Below are positions 8,308-15,695 of a stretch of 64,000 bases of DNA, one piece after another (position 1 is the stretch's first letter; each line of letters starts with the position of its first letter). The notes under the pieces were generated by a model. It was not told the DNA's origin. It ran no database searches and worked only from the letters and a program-made list of their open reading frames with translations. The translations under genes and the position numbers were made by a program. Origin of the DNA: a virus; IMG/VR virus record IMGVR_UViG_3300027969_000060, positions 1 to 64,000 of that record. One strand, written 5' to 3'.

Positions 8308-8679
8308 TTAAATTAATATGTTTCGTGATTCGTAGGTATCAACTAATGGTGCAATTCTATAACCTAGTAAACTAGTTTTTTCTCTATAAGCATTTAGTAC
8401 CTGTGCAACTACTTGGCTTAATTGAATCTCAGTTAATTTTTTTAATGAATCAACTAATTCAAATACGTTTACATTATCAACTCTAGCTTGATTTAATAAT
8501 ACAATACTTGTACTTCTAGCACTTTCTGCATCAAATCCATGTTTTAAAAAGAATCCTACAATTGCATCAATTTGGTTACTTGGAAAGCTGATTTGATTAA
8601 CAAAGAACTTGTCAAAGAAACTTTTAACTTCTGTACTGCTGTCATTTATGTTGTTGTAAGGTAAATTTATAGATGGCAT
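8308..8679 (-). CDS. Conserved T4-like virion protein of unknown role
   Basis: 123 aa, predicted mostly helical. It has the pattern of a small protein I recall next to tail and head-completion genes in marine T4-like phages, including a terminal block ending in a TSLLGYR-type motif. No enzymatic motif is visible. The start is 4 nt from the stop of the gp54-like gene and it reads directly into gp4, so it belongs to the same late transcript. Identification as a structural or assembly protein is from context only. Confidence 0.72.
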   Translation of the reverse strand: MPSINLPYNNINDSSTEVKSFFDKFFVNQISFPSNQIDAIVGFFLKHGFDAESARSTSIVLLNQARVDNVNVFELVDSLKKLTEIQLSQVVAQVLNAYREKTSLLGYRIAPLVDTYESRNILI

Positions 8680-8683
8680 ATTG

Positions 8684-9682
8684 TTAACCTAATTTAACTG
8701 GTAATGCGGCAATTGTATTAGTTATTGCATTTGCTACTGGAAATGCAATACCCTGTATGCCGCTCACGCCCTGCTGGGCAGATTTTACTAAGTTAGACAA
8801 TAGTCCCGGGGTACCTTGGGTGCCAGGCTCTTTTGTATTTTGATAACCATTGACAGTTGATGTTAAGTTATCTAAAAAGGCTTGTCCGTTGTTTTGTACA
8901 GCGCCGTTGCTTACAAAAGACGGACTTGCTGTTGTTAATCCTGCACCGCCTTGTAACGGGCTAGGTGTTGTATCATAGTGCTCTATTCCAAAGCCTTCTG
9001 GATCACCTGCAGATATCTGTCCTGACCCATAAGCCACTGCCTCGTATTGAATTACGGCAGTATTGTCGTTAACTTGTGTTCCTTGAGCAGAATCTAATGG
9101 ATTATGATTCCAGCTGGCAAAAATAGGATTAATTAATTTGTAACTAACGTATTCGTGTCTTGCTAATTGATAAATGGTTATATAATTAAAAAACGGTAGG
9201 ATACTGCCGTTATCAAACCCGTAGTTACCAGAAATGTAATTAGAATTTTTTGTAGCTGTTCTATTATATGCGCCAGCATTTTGTGCTTGGGTTGAATCAG
9301 CAAAATAATAGCTGTAATAATTTTGCCACAGTTGATTTATTAGCCCCATATTATCGTCATGGAATTTAATGTTTAAATTATTATACTTGTGACCTGTCAT
9401 CACATTTTTCTTTCTATTATATTGATTTAACGTTTCAGTACTAATAGTATAGTAAGGTAAGTCTACACTTTTAACTAACATGTTAATTTCATTTCTGTGG
9501 CGCTGTATAAGATCAATACTCTTCAACGCCGCAGGATTTATATTAAACGCTACATGGTATAGAAATTTAGTTTTAGGTAATAATCTAAAACCGTCATCGG
9601 AGAACAAACGAGCCGCGTGTTGTTGATCACGCAACTGAGTTGCCTCAGTAAGATTTAAATGTTGACTAGGTATGAATGCCAT
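8684..9682 (-). CDS. Tail-tube-fold protein, candidate baseplate-tube junction protein (gp54/gp48-like)
   Basis: 332 aa. The central 230 residues follow the T4 tube-protein pattern: a segment with VKSVDLPYYTISTETLNQYN, then YNNLNIKFHDD, a helix with IYQLARHEYVSYKL and a final strand block NTAVIQYEAVAYGSG. Gp54 (320 aa) and gp19 share this fold in T4, and the length favours gp54, which initiates tube polymerisation on the baseplate. The last 90 residues are Gly/Ser/Thr-rich. A paralogous tube gene (gp19) lies immediately upstream. A terminator separates them and a late octamer AATAAATA sits exactly in the leaderless position. Assignment between gp54, gp48 and a second tube protein is uncertain. 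Confidence 0.62.
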   Translation of the reverse strand: MAFIPSQHLNLTEATQLRDQQHAARLFSDDGFRLLPKTKFLYHVAFNINPAALKSIDLIQRHRNEINMLVKSVDLPYYTISTETLNQYNRKKNVMTGHKYNNLNIKFHDDNMGLINQLWQNYYSYYFADSTQAQNAGAYNRTATKNSNYISGNYGFDNGSILPFFNYITIYQLARHEYVSYKLINPIFASWNHNPLDSAQGTQVNDNTAVIQYEAVAYGSGQISAGDPEGFGIEHYDTTPSPLQGGAGLTTASPSFVSNGAVQNNGQAFLDNLTSTVNGYQNTKEPGTQGTPGLLSNLVKSAQQGVSGIQGIAFPVANAITNTIAALPVKLG

Positions 9683-9687
9683 AACAA

Positions 9688-9695
9688 TATTTATT
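9688..9695 (-). promoter_or_regulatory. T4-type late promoter, leaderless configuration
   Basis: AATAAATA on the minus strand; predicted +1 is the A of the ATG at 9682. No Shine-Dalgarno is present between octamer and start. Confidence 0.6.
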
Positions 9696-9730
9696 TAAAT
9701 AATAAACTACGCAGTTAATACACAGTCAAT

Positions 9731-9753
9731 AAAAAGCCCACATCATGTGGGCT
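9731..9753 (-). terminator. Intrinsic terminator after gp19
   Basis: Minus-strand AGCCCACAT-G-ATGTGGGCT followed by TTTTA. The inner pairs give a long stem and the U-tract is on the minus strand. It lies just past the gp19 stop and isolates the tube transcript from the gp54-like gene. Confidence 0.85.
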
Positions 9754-9758
9754 AATTA

Positions 9759-10397
9759 TTAACCGATCTGGCCGCCGCCGCCGGTAATGTTTGTGCTACG
9801 TGTTTGTTTGAAGTTAGGTGTACCAACTCCAGCAGTAGCGCCAATTTGTACACAGTTGTCTGGCTGAATTGTTAAAGTAATTTCTGCTTGTGTCTGTACA
9901 GTATAGTCTAATGCTTCGTAGTTTGACACTTGTATGTAGCAACCGTAACATTCCCAAGTTTCTAAAACTTGTGGAGTTGTTGCGCCGTTGCCGCCGTCTA
10001 ACATTTCAACACGCATAGTAAACTTATAGTCACCGCCTGACGCCGCTGAACTTTGTTCAAAGAAATCAAACTGCTTTTGTAGCTGTTCACCAACTAGTTT
10101 GCTTACAGCACCAGTTACATCATCACGTAATTTGATAGCCATAGATGACCATACTGGTTTGCCGGCAAAGTTAACAGTTGAGTTATAAACACCAATAGTT
10201 TGGTTAGCAAACGTGACAGTTGGTCGAACTGCTGTAGCAACTTGTTTGGTTAGTTCTGTAGTACCTGATGAAACGCCAAAGTTTTCAAACATAATTCTAA
10301 AGCGATATTTTAGCTTTGGCATCAACATACCTTGTGAGGCTGCTGATTGTCCTGAAGCTAACGGTACTGTAAATCTCGATAATGATGCAATTGACAT
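9759..10397 (-). CDS. 19: Tail tube protein (gp19-like)
   Basis: 212 aa; T4 gp19 is 163 aa. It follows gp18 directly, as in T4. The core has the tube pattern: KLKYRFRIMFENFG, TKQVATAVRPTVTF, STVNFAGKPVWSSMAIKLRDD, a helix rich in Gln/Phe, then YKFTMRVEMLDG and the strand LETWECYGCYIQVSNYEALDY. It forms the inner tube of the contractile tail. A GGAG Shine-Dalgarno lies upstream, inside the gp18 stop region, so it is translated from the gp18 transcript and also ends at the following terminator. Confidence 0.93.
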   Translation of the reverse strand: MSIASLSRFTVPLASGQSAASQGMLMPKLKYRFRIMFENFGVSSGTTELTKQVATAVRPTVTFANQTIGVYNSTVNFAGKPVWSSMAIKLRDDVTGAVSKLVGEQLQKQFDFFEQSSAASGGDYKFTMRVEMLDGGNGATTPQVLETWECYGCYIQVSNYEALDYTVQTQAEITLTIQPDNCVQIGATAGVGTPNFKQTRSTNITGGGGQIG

Positions 10398-10412
10398 ATT
10401 CTTATGCTCCGT

Positions 10413-13400
10413 TTATTTGCCTAGGCCTTTGATCTCACCAGTATTCTTCAAGCGTAATGGAATGTAAATAAACTCCACTGCTTTTACTGGCTCAATTGCA
10501 ATGTCTAGATATAGTTCACTACGATCGATTCTAGATGGTGTGTTGTTTGATTCGTCACACACTACTAGGTAATCATACAATGCACGTTGTCCTACTAATT
10601 CTAACAATAGGCTTTCTGCGGCTTGTTTAATTTCGTCTCGTGTAATTTTGTCGTTTGGTTCAAATACATATGGTTTTGCCAACTGCGCAAACTGTCTACG
10701 TAAGTAAATTACTAAACGTGCTACGTTAATACGATCTAAACTACTTGCATTCTTAGCGCGAGTGTATTGTCCGTAGTTAACAAGACCTGTTCCTGTAATG
10801 AATGTTAATGGATTAACCTTAACACTTGCTAGCGTATCACGCTGGCCGTTATTCAATGCAACTGATTGGAATTCACCTTCGCTAGTGATATAACCAACTG
10901 CTGTTGCGTTAGTAATACCGCCTCGACGTGTTCCTGCCGGTGCAAACCATGGATAAGAAACGTTATCGCTTAGTGCAATAGTGCGTAGCATCATGTGGCT
11001 TGGAGGAATAACTACGTTGTTACCTAAGTTATCACTTGTGAAACCCCATGGATAGAAACAACCTAAATACTCGTCAAAGCTAACTAAACCACCATCGTTA
11101 TCTTCTAACGCTCCTGCTAAGTTATTACCCCAGTTGCTTAATGTTGTAGCATCTGGTGTTAAACGAGCAGGTGTATCTCCAACTACGAATGCTGTTAGAC
11201 CACGATCGTAGTTCAAGCTGACCATTTCACCAATTAGTTCTGGATATCCTGGGCAAGCAATTAAGTTAAACACACGTGATTCTTCATCACGGATTTGTTG
11301 GTTGCTGTTAACTAATGCTTGTAGTGCTTGTACAACAACTTTACGCTGTGCCTTGCGACCAAATGTACCACTGCCATCTTCTTGATTGCCAGCTTCACTT
11401 ACCCAACGGTGTGGATAGTATTCTGTCATCGGATCGCCACCGGCGCCACCAATTCTATAGTTAGTTTCAGTTGTGTCAATATAATCACGTACAAAACGCT
11501 TAACGTTGAAACCGCTTCTGCGTAGGTTCCATAACAACATACCTTTTGGATATAGTGCAGGATCCGGAGCGTCAAAGTCTAAGAAATTATATGTCAATAG
11601 ATTAGCAATTGAGTCCGATTCAATATCGTTGCCTGCACCTGACCAACGTGCATCAGCAAATAAAATTCCATCTTCTGTTGTTTGATCAGAATTATCAACT
11701 GCCACCCATTTCTTAGTTACATAGTTGAATTTGTAGATCTTTGGGAAATTTTCTAAATCACTAGTGTCGACCCAAATATCACCGTGGGCTAGTTCAGTTT
11801 CGCCGTCTGTACGATCAGCCGCTGTTGGCTTACTAGCACGTACAAATGGACCTGCTGGATCTGTTGCTGGGCCACCTACTGCTGTTTGGTCAAAGTTGGC
11901 ATACCCAACCCATGTTGTACCGTTATGGATCATAATGTCCACTTCGTCAATCATTGAGTTGTACCATAAACGTCCATCGGCTGGAAGTGTTGTTGGCTCA
12001 GTTGGGGTTGCTACTGCAAATCCCACGCCAGCAATAGTTGAAGACCATAATGATACTTGATAAGTTGCATCACCGCTTGGATCATCATATAAATGTGCAG
12101 TAGTGCCTACGGCCATAATCGAGTCTAGTGTGGCTCCGTTATCTGTAATTCTAAAATCACCGCCTAATTTGTGGCTAATTGTTACAATACCCGATGTTGC
12201 ATCGTATTCTGCAAGTATATTAGTTAATCCTGCTAGACCAATTTCTTCAGCTAGTGTTTCACCGTCTGTGCTATCGCCCAGTGCTGTAAATGTAATCGCT
12301 AAACTTGGACCAGATAATTCTGTACTGCCTTTTAAAGATTCGCTAATTGTAAAGTTTATAACGTCGTCTTCGGCAAATCCACCACTTATGAAACTTGTAG
12401 TTTTAAGAGTTGTAGCGCCAACACCGTTGCGATAGAACAACTTAAAGTTAGCCATGATATCGCCGGCACCATTTGTACCTTGTTCTGCATCGTCAAACTT
12501 AACATATAATGAATTCAATGCTAAATTAATGCCGCCGCCGGTTGGGTCTAATTTTGCAAGGGCTGTAGCATTGTCTGCATATAATGGAGCCCTTGAGTCA
12601 ACCCAAGCTGCCGAAGCTGAATTGTAATAACGTACCTTCCAGTTTGCACCTAAGTTAGGAGTTGTTGTCTTAACCCAAACTGAACCAGTTGCATTACCGT
12701 TATTGTACACTTCTGTAGTTCTCTTAAAATTAGGAATATCAGTATGTGGCTTAATATTCAATGCAGGGGCTTTAAATGTTAATGTTGCACCTGATTGTGA
12801 AGCTTGACTAATTAATCCAAGTTGGTAAAGTACGCTAGTTATGCCGGTTCCAGAACCGCTAATAACAATATTATTGCCATTGCCTGTAGAATAAAGTTCT
12901 AATCTACCGTTTACCTTGGCTGCTGTAACACCTAGAATGCTTGCATCATTGATGTTTTTAACAAGGCCGGCACTTACGCCGTCACCTAAAACAGTTGCGG
13001 CGCCAATGTTTACAGTACTACCATTGATTATAATAGAACCGGCATTTAGTGTTGGGTTAGATGCTGTACCACGTACAGTTGCCCAACTCTTAGCCCATAA
13101 GTCTGATCCAACTTCATGCCATTCACCGCTAGTGTTTTTAAAATATAATGTAATGGATGTTGTTGTAGCATCAATAGCATAATCACCGGCTGCGCCGATA
13201 CTAGCCTTAGGAGCACTGCCAGCACCAGATGATAATTTTGATGCGTTTGTAATTACTATTGGATATTGTACAGTAAATGTTTGACCGCCGGATACTGATT
13301 GGCTATCGCTGTTCCACTGGAAAATACCGTAGTTTGTTGCGTCAGTTTCAAACCAGTAAGTATTATTTTCTGGTTCGCCTGCTGGCGGTTCTGCGCTAGC

Positions 13401-13763
13401 ATCTAGCTGGGTAGTGTCAATATCTGCACGTACTACAAAAGCACGATTACTTACACCTAAATAACTATATGCGGCTTGTAATCCGTATTCGTTCTGTTCA
13501 CCAGCATGAATAGGATTGTTATTAGCATCAGTTTTAAATACTGGTGTACCAAAAGTATCTGCTAAATCTTTCTGGCTTGTTAGTAAATAAACCTTGCCAG
13601 CATTTGCTGTTACTGTACCAAGTGCGGTTCCTGTTGCTGAACCATTTTGCTTGCCTTCGGCAGAAGCGACGATAATTAAAGGGGTTGTGCCAGGTGCAGA
13701 CGGTGTATAGAACGATTCGTCTATTACTGTAACTGCTACGCCTGGTGAACTTAATTGAGCCAT
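10413..13763 (-). CDS. 18: Tail sheath protein (gp18-like), greatly enlarged
   Basis: 1116 aa against 659 in T4. The N-terminus MAQLSSPGVAVTVIDESFY and the C-terminal 400 residues (from about 700: NFLDFDAPDPALYPKG..., VFNLIACPGYPEL at about 826, FYPWGF, TRAKNASSLDRINVARLVIY, ending KNTGEIKGLGK) are typical sheath core. Residues about 150-700 are an inserted beta-rich, Ala/Thr/Gly-rich region with repeats of the INTWYN/SMIDEVDIMIHNGTTW type (strand-turn-Trp). Such inserts in sheath proteins are expected to face outward and may decorate the tail. A perfect late promoter TATAAATA and a GGAGAT Shine-Dalgarno precede it. The enzyme-free structural role is certain; the insert's role is not. Confidence 0.95.
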   Translation of the reverse strand: MAQLSSPGVAVTVIDESFYTPSAPGTTPLIIVASAEGKQNGSATGTALGTVTANAGKVYLLTSQKDLADTFGTPVFKTDANNNPIHAGEQNEYGLQAAYSYLGVSNRAFVVRADIDTTQLDASAEPPAGEPENNTYWFETDATNYGIFQWNSDSQSVSGGQTFTVQYPIVITNASKLSSGAGSAPKASIGAAGDYAIDATTTSITLYFKNTSGEWHEVGSDLWAKSWATVRGTASNPTLNAGSIIINGSTVNIGAATVLGDGVSAGLVKNINDASILGVTAAKVNGRLELYSTGNGNNIVISGSGTGITSVLYQLGLISQASQSGATLTFKAPALNIKPHTDIPNFKRTTEVYNNGNATGSVWVKTTTPNLGANWKVRYYNSASAAWVDSRAPLYADNATALAKLDPTGGGINLALNSLYVKFDDAEQGTNGAGDIMANFKLFYRNGVGATTLKTTSFISGGFAEDDVINFTISESLKGSTELSGPSLAITFTALGDSTDGETLAEEIGLAGLTNILAEYDATSGIVTISHKLGGDFRITDNGATLDSIMAVGTTAHLYDDPSGDATYQVSLWSSTIAGVGFAVATPTEPTTLPADGRLWYNSMIDEVDIMIHNGTTWVGYANFDQTAVGGPATDPAGPFVRASKPTAADRTDGETELAHGDIWVDTSDLENFPKIYKFNYVTKKWVAVDNSDQTTEDGILFADARWSGAGNDIESDSIANLLTYNFLDFDAPDPALYPKGMLLWNLRRSGFNVKRFVRDYIDTTETNYRIGGAGGDPMTEYYPHRWVSEAGNQEDGSGTFGRKAQRKVVVQALQALVNSNQQIRDEESRVFNLIACPGYPELIGEMVSLNYDRGLTAFVVGDTPARLTPDATTLSNWGNNLAGALEDNDGGLVSFDEYLGCFYPWGFTSDNLGNNVVIPPSHMMLRTIALSDNVSYPWFAPAGTRRGGITNATAVGYITSEGEFQSVALNNGQRDTLASVKVNPLTFITGTGLVNYGQYTRAKNASSLDRINVARLVIYLRRQFAQLAKPYVFEPNDKITRDEIKQAAESLLLELVGQRALYDYLVVCDESNNTPSRIDRSELYLDIAIEPVKAVEFIYIPLRLKNTGEIKGLGK

Positions 13764-13796
13764 TTGTTGATCTCCAATGAATACTATTTCTACATG

Positions 13797-13804
13797 TATT
13801 TATA
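13797..13804 (-). promoter_or_regulatory. T4-type late promoter for gp18
   Basis: A perfect TATAAATA on the minus strand. Predicted leader is about 28 nt and contains the GGAGAT ribosome site. This is the strongest consensus match in the left half. Confidence 0.75.
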
Positions 13805-13865
13805 GGATTTTGACTTTTTGTACTTGTTATACCATTCAAAAAAGGGGTCAAAAAGGTTTAGTTTT

Positions 13866-13873
13866 TTTAAATA
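13866..13873 (+). promoter_or_regulatory. Possible late promoter, leaderless configuration
   Basis: TTTAAATA on the plus strand (one mismatch), 5 nt from the chosen ATG of the zinc protein, as for gp14 and the 881-aa gene. It sits in an A/T-rich stretch, so chance occurrence is more likely here. Confidence 0.35.
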
Positions 13874-13877
13874 CAGT

Positions 13878-14213
13878 ATGAGACCGTTATGTATATGTGG
13901 CCAAAGGCCTTGTGCTGTTAATTATAAAAAAAACAACAAAATCTATTACCGTAGTTTGTGTGAACAATGTTTAGCACACGGAACATATCACGGAATACCA
14001 AGATGGTCTAGGGCTGGTTATAAGATAAAACCAGTCTGTGACAAATGCGGATTTAAATCACCACACCAAGAAGTTTTTAGTGTATTTCACGTGGACGGCA
14101 ATCTTGATAATTGCCGTCCTGCTAATCTAAAAACAGTTTGTTCTAACTGTGCTCGAGTCCTGCATAAGGAAGGTGTTCGCTGGCGACAAGGGGATCTTGT
14201 ACCAGATCTTTAA
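13878..14213 (+). CDS. Small zinc-binding protein with an HNH-like C-terminal half
   Basis: 111 aa from the internal ATG at 13878; an upstream ATG at 13818 would add 20 residues but they look unlike the family. Cysteines C5, C7 and C12 with C28-x-x-C31 form one likely zinc site; C54-x-x-C57 and C88-x-x-C91 form another, with the HNH-like phrase FHVDGNLDNCRPANL between them. I recall similar small proteins with a CGQRPCAVNY start in marine T4-like phages. The catalytic HNH His-Asn-His set is not complete, so nuclease activity is doubtful. Its last 71 nt overlap the end of the convergent dNMP kinase gene. Confidence 0.7.
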   Translation: MRPLCICGQRPCAVNYKKNNKIYYRSLCEQCLAHGTYHGIPRWSRAGYKIKPVCDKCGFKSPHQEVFSVFHVDGNLDNCRPANLKTVCSNCARVLHKEGVRWRQGDLVPDL

Positions 14214-14823
14214 CTTTAGCAAACAACTCATCTATTGTACTATCGTTAGTTAATACCGCATCAAATTTAGTGCCAACCCAGGCTGTTTCGCTAGCATGAA
14301 TACCTAGGTTTTGCATACGAGTTTTTGCTATCATATAATTCATACAACGATCGCCGGCATTCATATCACACGCATCTTGATACCAAACTGGATCATCACC
14401 ACGTTTTACACAAATAACAATGCCGCCGGCATTTTTAATTGATTTGATTTCGTTAGGAAAACGACAGTCTGAAATGACAATATCGTCCTTGCTATTACGG
14501 AGTTTGTTTTCTACGCTGGCAATCCAGATATCGTCGTGAAATCCATGCCTACAAACTTCAGTTCCCCAGAATTGTAACACCCAACGTGGAGTAAGGTTAG
14601 GCATCATCAAACGTTCTGCCCACCATGGATCAACTTGTTCTCGCCATTCACGGGCCATTTTTGTGCGCCCTTCTAGCATAGTACGGTCCCAACCAAATAC
14701 GTGGGCTACTGCATCTTTTAAACTGTTGGCGAAGCTTTCTCGTCGGAAACCATGGAAGTTAGTTAGATAGTCTGCAATAGTATCTTTACCACTGCCAATA
14801 AATCCGCATACGCCAATAATCAT
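14143..14823 (-). CDS. 1: Deoxynucleoside monophosphate kinase (gp1-like)
   Basis: 226 aa. A P-loop GFIGSGKDT (residues 7-15) opens the protein, followed by a LID/NMP-type arrangement with VISDCRFPNE and the typical ending of a phage dNMP kinase. It phosphorylates dNMPs to dNDPs for phage DNA synthesis and belongs to the family of T4 gp1 (241 aa). This is an early function placed among late structural genes, and it alone has a sigma70-type promoter (TTGACC-17-TATACT) and a strong AGGGGAT Shine-Dalgarno. The final 20 or so codons overlap antisense with the zinc protein. Confidence 0.88.
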   Translation of the reverse strand: MIIGVCGFIGSGKDTIADYLTNFHGFRRESFANSLKDAVAHVFGWDRTMLEGRTKMAREWREQVDPWWAERLMMPNLTPRWVLQFWGTEVCRHGFHDDIWIASVENKLRNSKDDIVISDCRFPNEIKSIKNAGGIVICVKRGDDPVWYQDACDMNAGDRCMNYMIAKTRMQNLGIHASETAWVGTKFDAVLTNDSTIDELFAKVKDLVQDPLVASEHLPYAGLEHS

Positions 14824-14846
14824 AAGAATCCCCTGTAAGTTGTGTT

Positions 14847-14875
14847 AGTATATAACACTTTTGCACAGGGGTCAA
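14847..14875 (-). promoter_or_regulatory. Sigma70-type (early) promoter for the dNMP kinase
   Basis: Minus-strand TTGACC, exact 17-nt spacer, TATACT. Transcription would start near 14840 and give a short leader with the AGGGGAT ribosome site. It is the only clear host-type promoter found in the window. Confidence 0.82.
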
Positions 14876-14883
14876 ATTATTTA

Positions 14884-15654
14884 TTAGCCAATTACAAATG
14901 TTAACGGAGTTCCGCCCGAAACCATATTGTCAATTTCTTTGTCCAGGGCGGTTAGTTCTTCTTTGCCAGCTGATAGCAAAGCCGTACCGTTCATTGTAAT
15001 ACCGCCACCGCCAGGGCCAGCAATACTGGCAAATTTGCTACGTGCTTCACCTAGCATTAGTTTACAAACTGCTAGAGTATAATCGTATAACCACTGCTTT
15101 GCATAGATATCAGTTAGCAATACCCAATCTGGGCGATAATTATGACATCGAATTAAAATTTGTTCACCTTGAGCAAACGGGCGTTGTAAGATAGTTAAAA
15201 TATGGCTTTGCGATTTCCATTTAAATTCGATATAGCTACCAAACATACGCCCTACTAACTTTTGGTATCCAGCAAATAACTCGTAGGTTGCTAGTCCACC
15301 CATCATAGTGCCTGATAGCAAGTAGGTGTTTGTGTACGCCAAGTTGAACGGCTCGAACAATGTTCCGCCTGCACCCAAACCACTACGGCTACCAATTGCA
15401 CGTCTAAAAATGCTTTGTACTTCTACAACTTCATCAGGAAGCCTATACTCGTTTTGATCTTGTATAAGTTCTAAGAACATATAGCTTTCTTCAACAGCAT
15501 TACTGCTACGTTGTCTAAAACGTGTTATAGCACGATTAAGTGCCGTTTCGTAATGTTTAGGATCTAGCTCTACTTCGATCATGCCGTCGCCTAGCATGTC
15601 TTTAACATACTCAAACACTTTGTTACGTTCAATTAATGAGGTGGAATCTGACAT
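14884..15654 (-). CDS. 13: Neck protein (gp13-like)
   Basis: 256 aa against 309 in T4. The N-terminus has the gp13 pattern: a leading helix, MIEVELDPKHYETALNRAIT, then RFRQRSSNAVEESYMFLELI and LPDEVVEVQSIFRR. The middle is beta-rich, with a Gly-rich loop after residue 190. Gp13 forms the neck with gp14 and joins tail to head. Assignment is also supported by its position beside gp14, which here is divergent rather than in tandem as in T4. The start uses a CTAAATA-type late promoter and a GGAGAG Shine-Dalgarno at the very end of the leader. Confidence 0.72.
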   Translation of the reverse strand: MSDSTSLIERNKVFEYVKDMLGDGMIEVELDPKHYETALNRAITRFRQRSSNAVEESYMFLELIQDQNEYRLPDEVVEVQSIFRRAIGSRSGLGAGGTLFEPFNLAYTNTYLLSGTMMGGLATYELFAGYQKLVGRMFGSYIEFKWKSQSHILTILQRPFAQGEQILIRCHNYRPDWVLLTDIYAKQWLYDYTLAVCKLMLGEARSKFASIAGPGGGGITMNGTALLSAGKEELTALDKEIDNMVSGGTPLTFVIG

Positions 15655-15671
15655 TTTTTACTCTCCATTCA

Positions 15672-15679
15672 TATTTAGC
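15672..15679 (-). promoter_or_regulatory. T4-type late promoter for gp13
   Basis: GCTAAATA on the minus strand. The predicted mRNA starts GGAGAG, about 12 nt before the ATG. Back to back with the gp14 promoter. Confidence 0.55.
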
Positions 15680-15683
15680 TAAC

Positions 15684-15691
15684 GATAAATA
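15684..15691 (+). promoter_or_regulatory. T4-type late promoter for gp14, leaderless configuration
   Basis: GATAAATA on the plus strand. The predicted +1 falls within a base of the ATG at 15696, and no Shine-Dalgarno lies between. Only 4 nt separate it from the gp13 octamer on the other strand, so one short region fires both ways. Confidence 0.6.
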
Positions 15692-15695
15692 TCAT

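Noticed and set aside
13809-13826. TTGACT...TATACC as a sigma70 promoter for the zinc protein
   Set aside because: The spacer is only 12 nt, too short for a normal sigma70 promoter.
13818-13877. Earlier ATG at 13818 for the zinc protein
   Set aside because: The 20 added residues do not resemble the recalled family start and a likely promoter octamer lies inside them.
15636-15695. Upstream ATG at 15636 as the start of gp14
   Set aside because: It overlaps the gp13 start on the other strand and adds 20 residues unlike gp14. The ATG at 15696 follows a late octamer at a spacing seen for six other genes.
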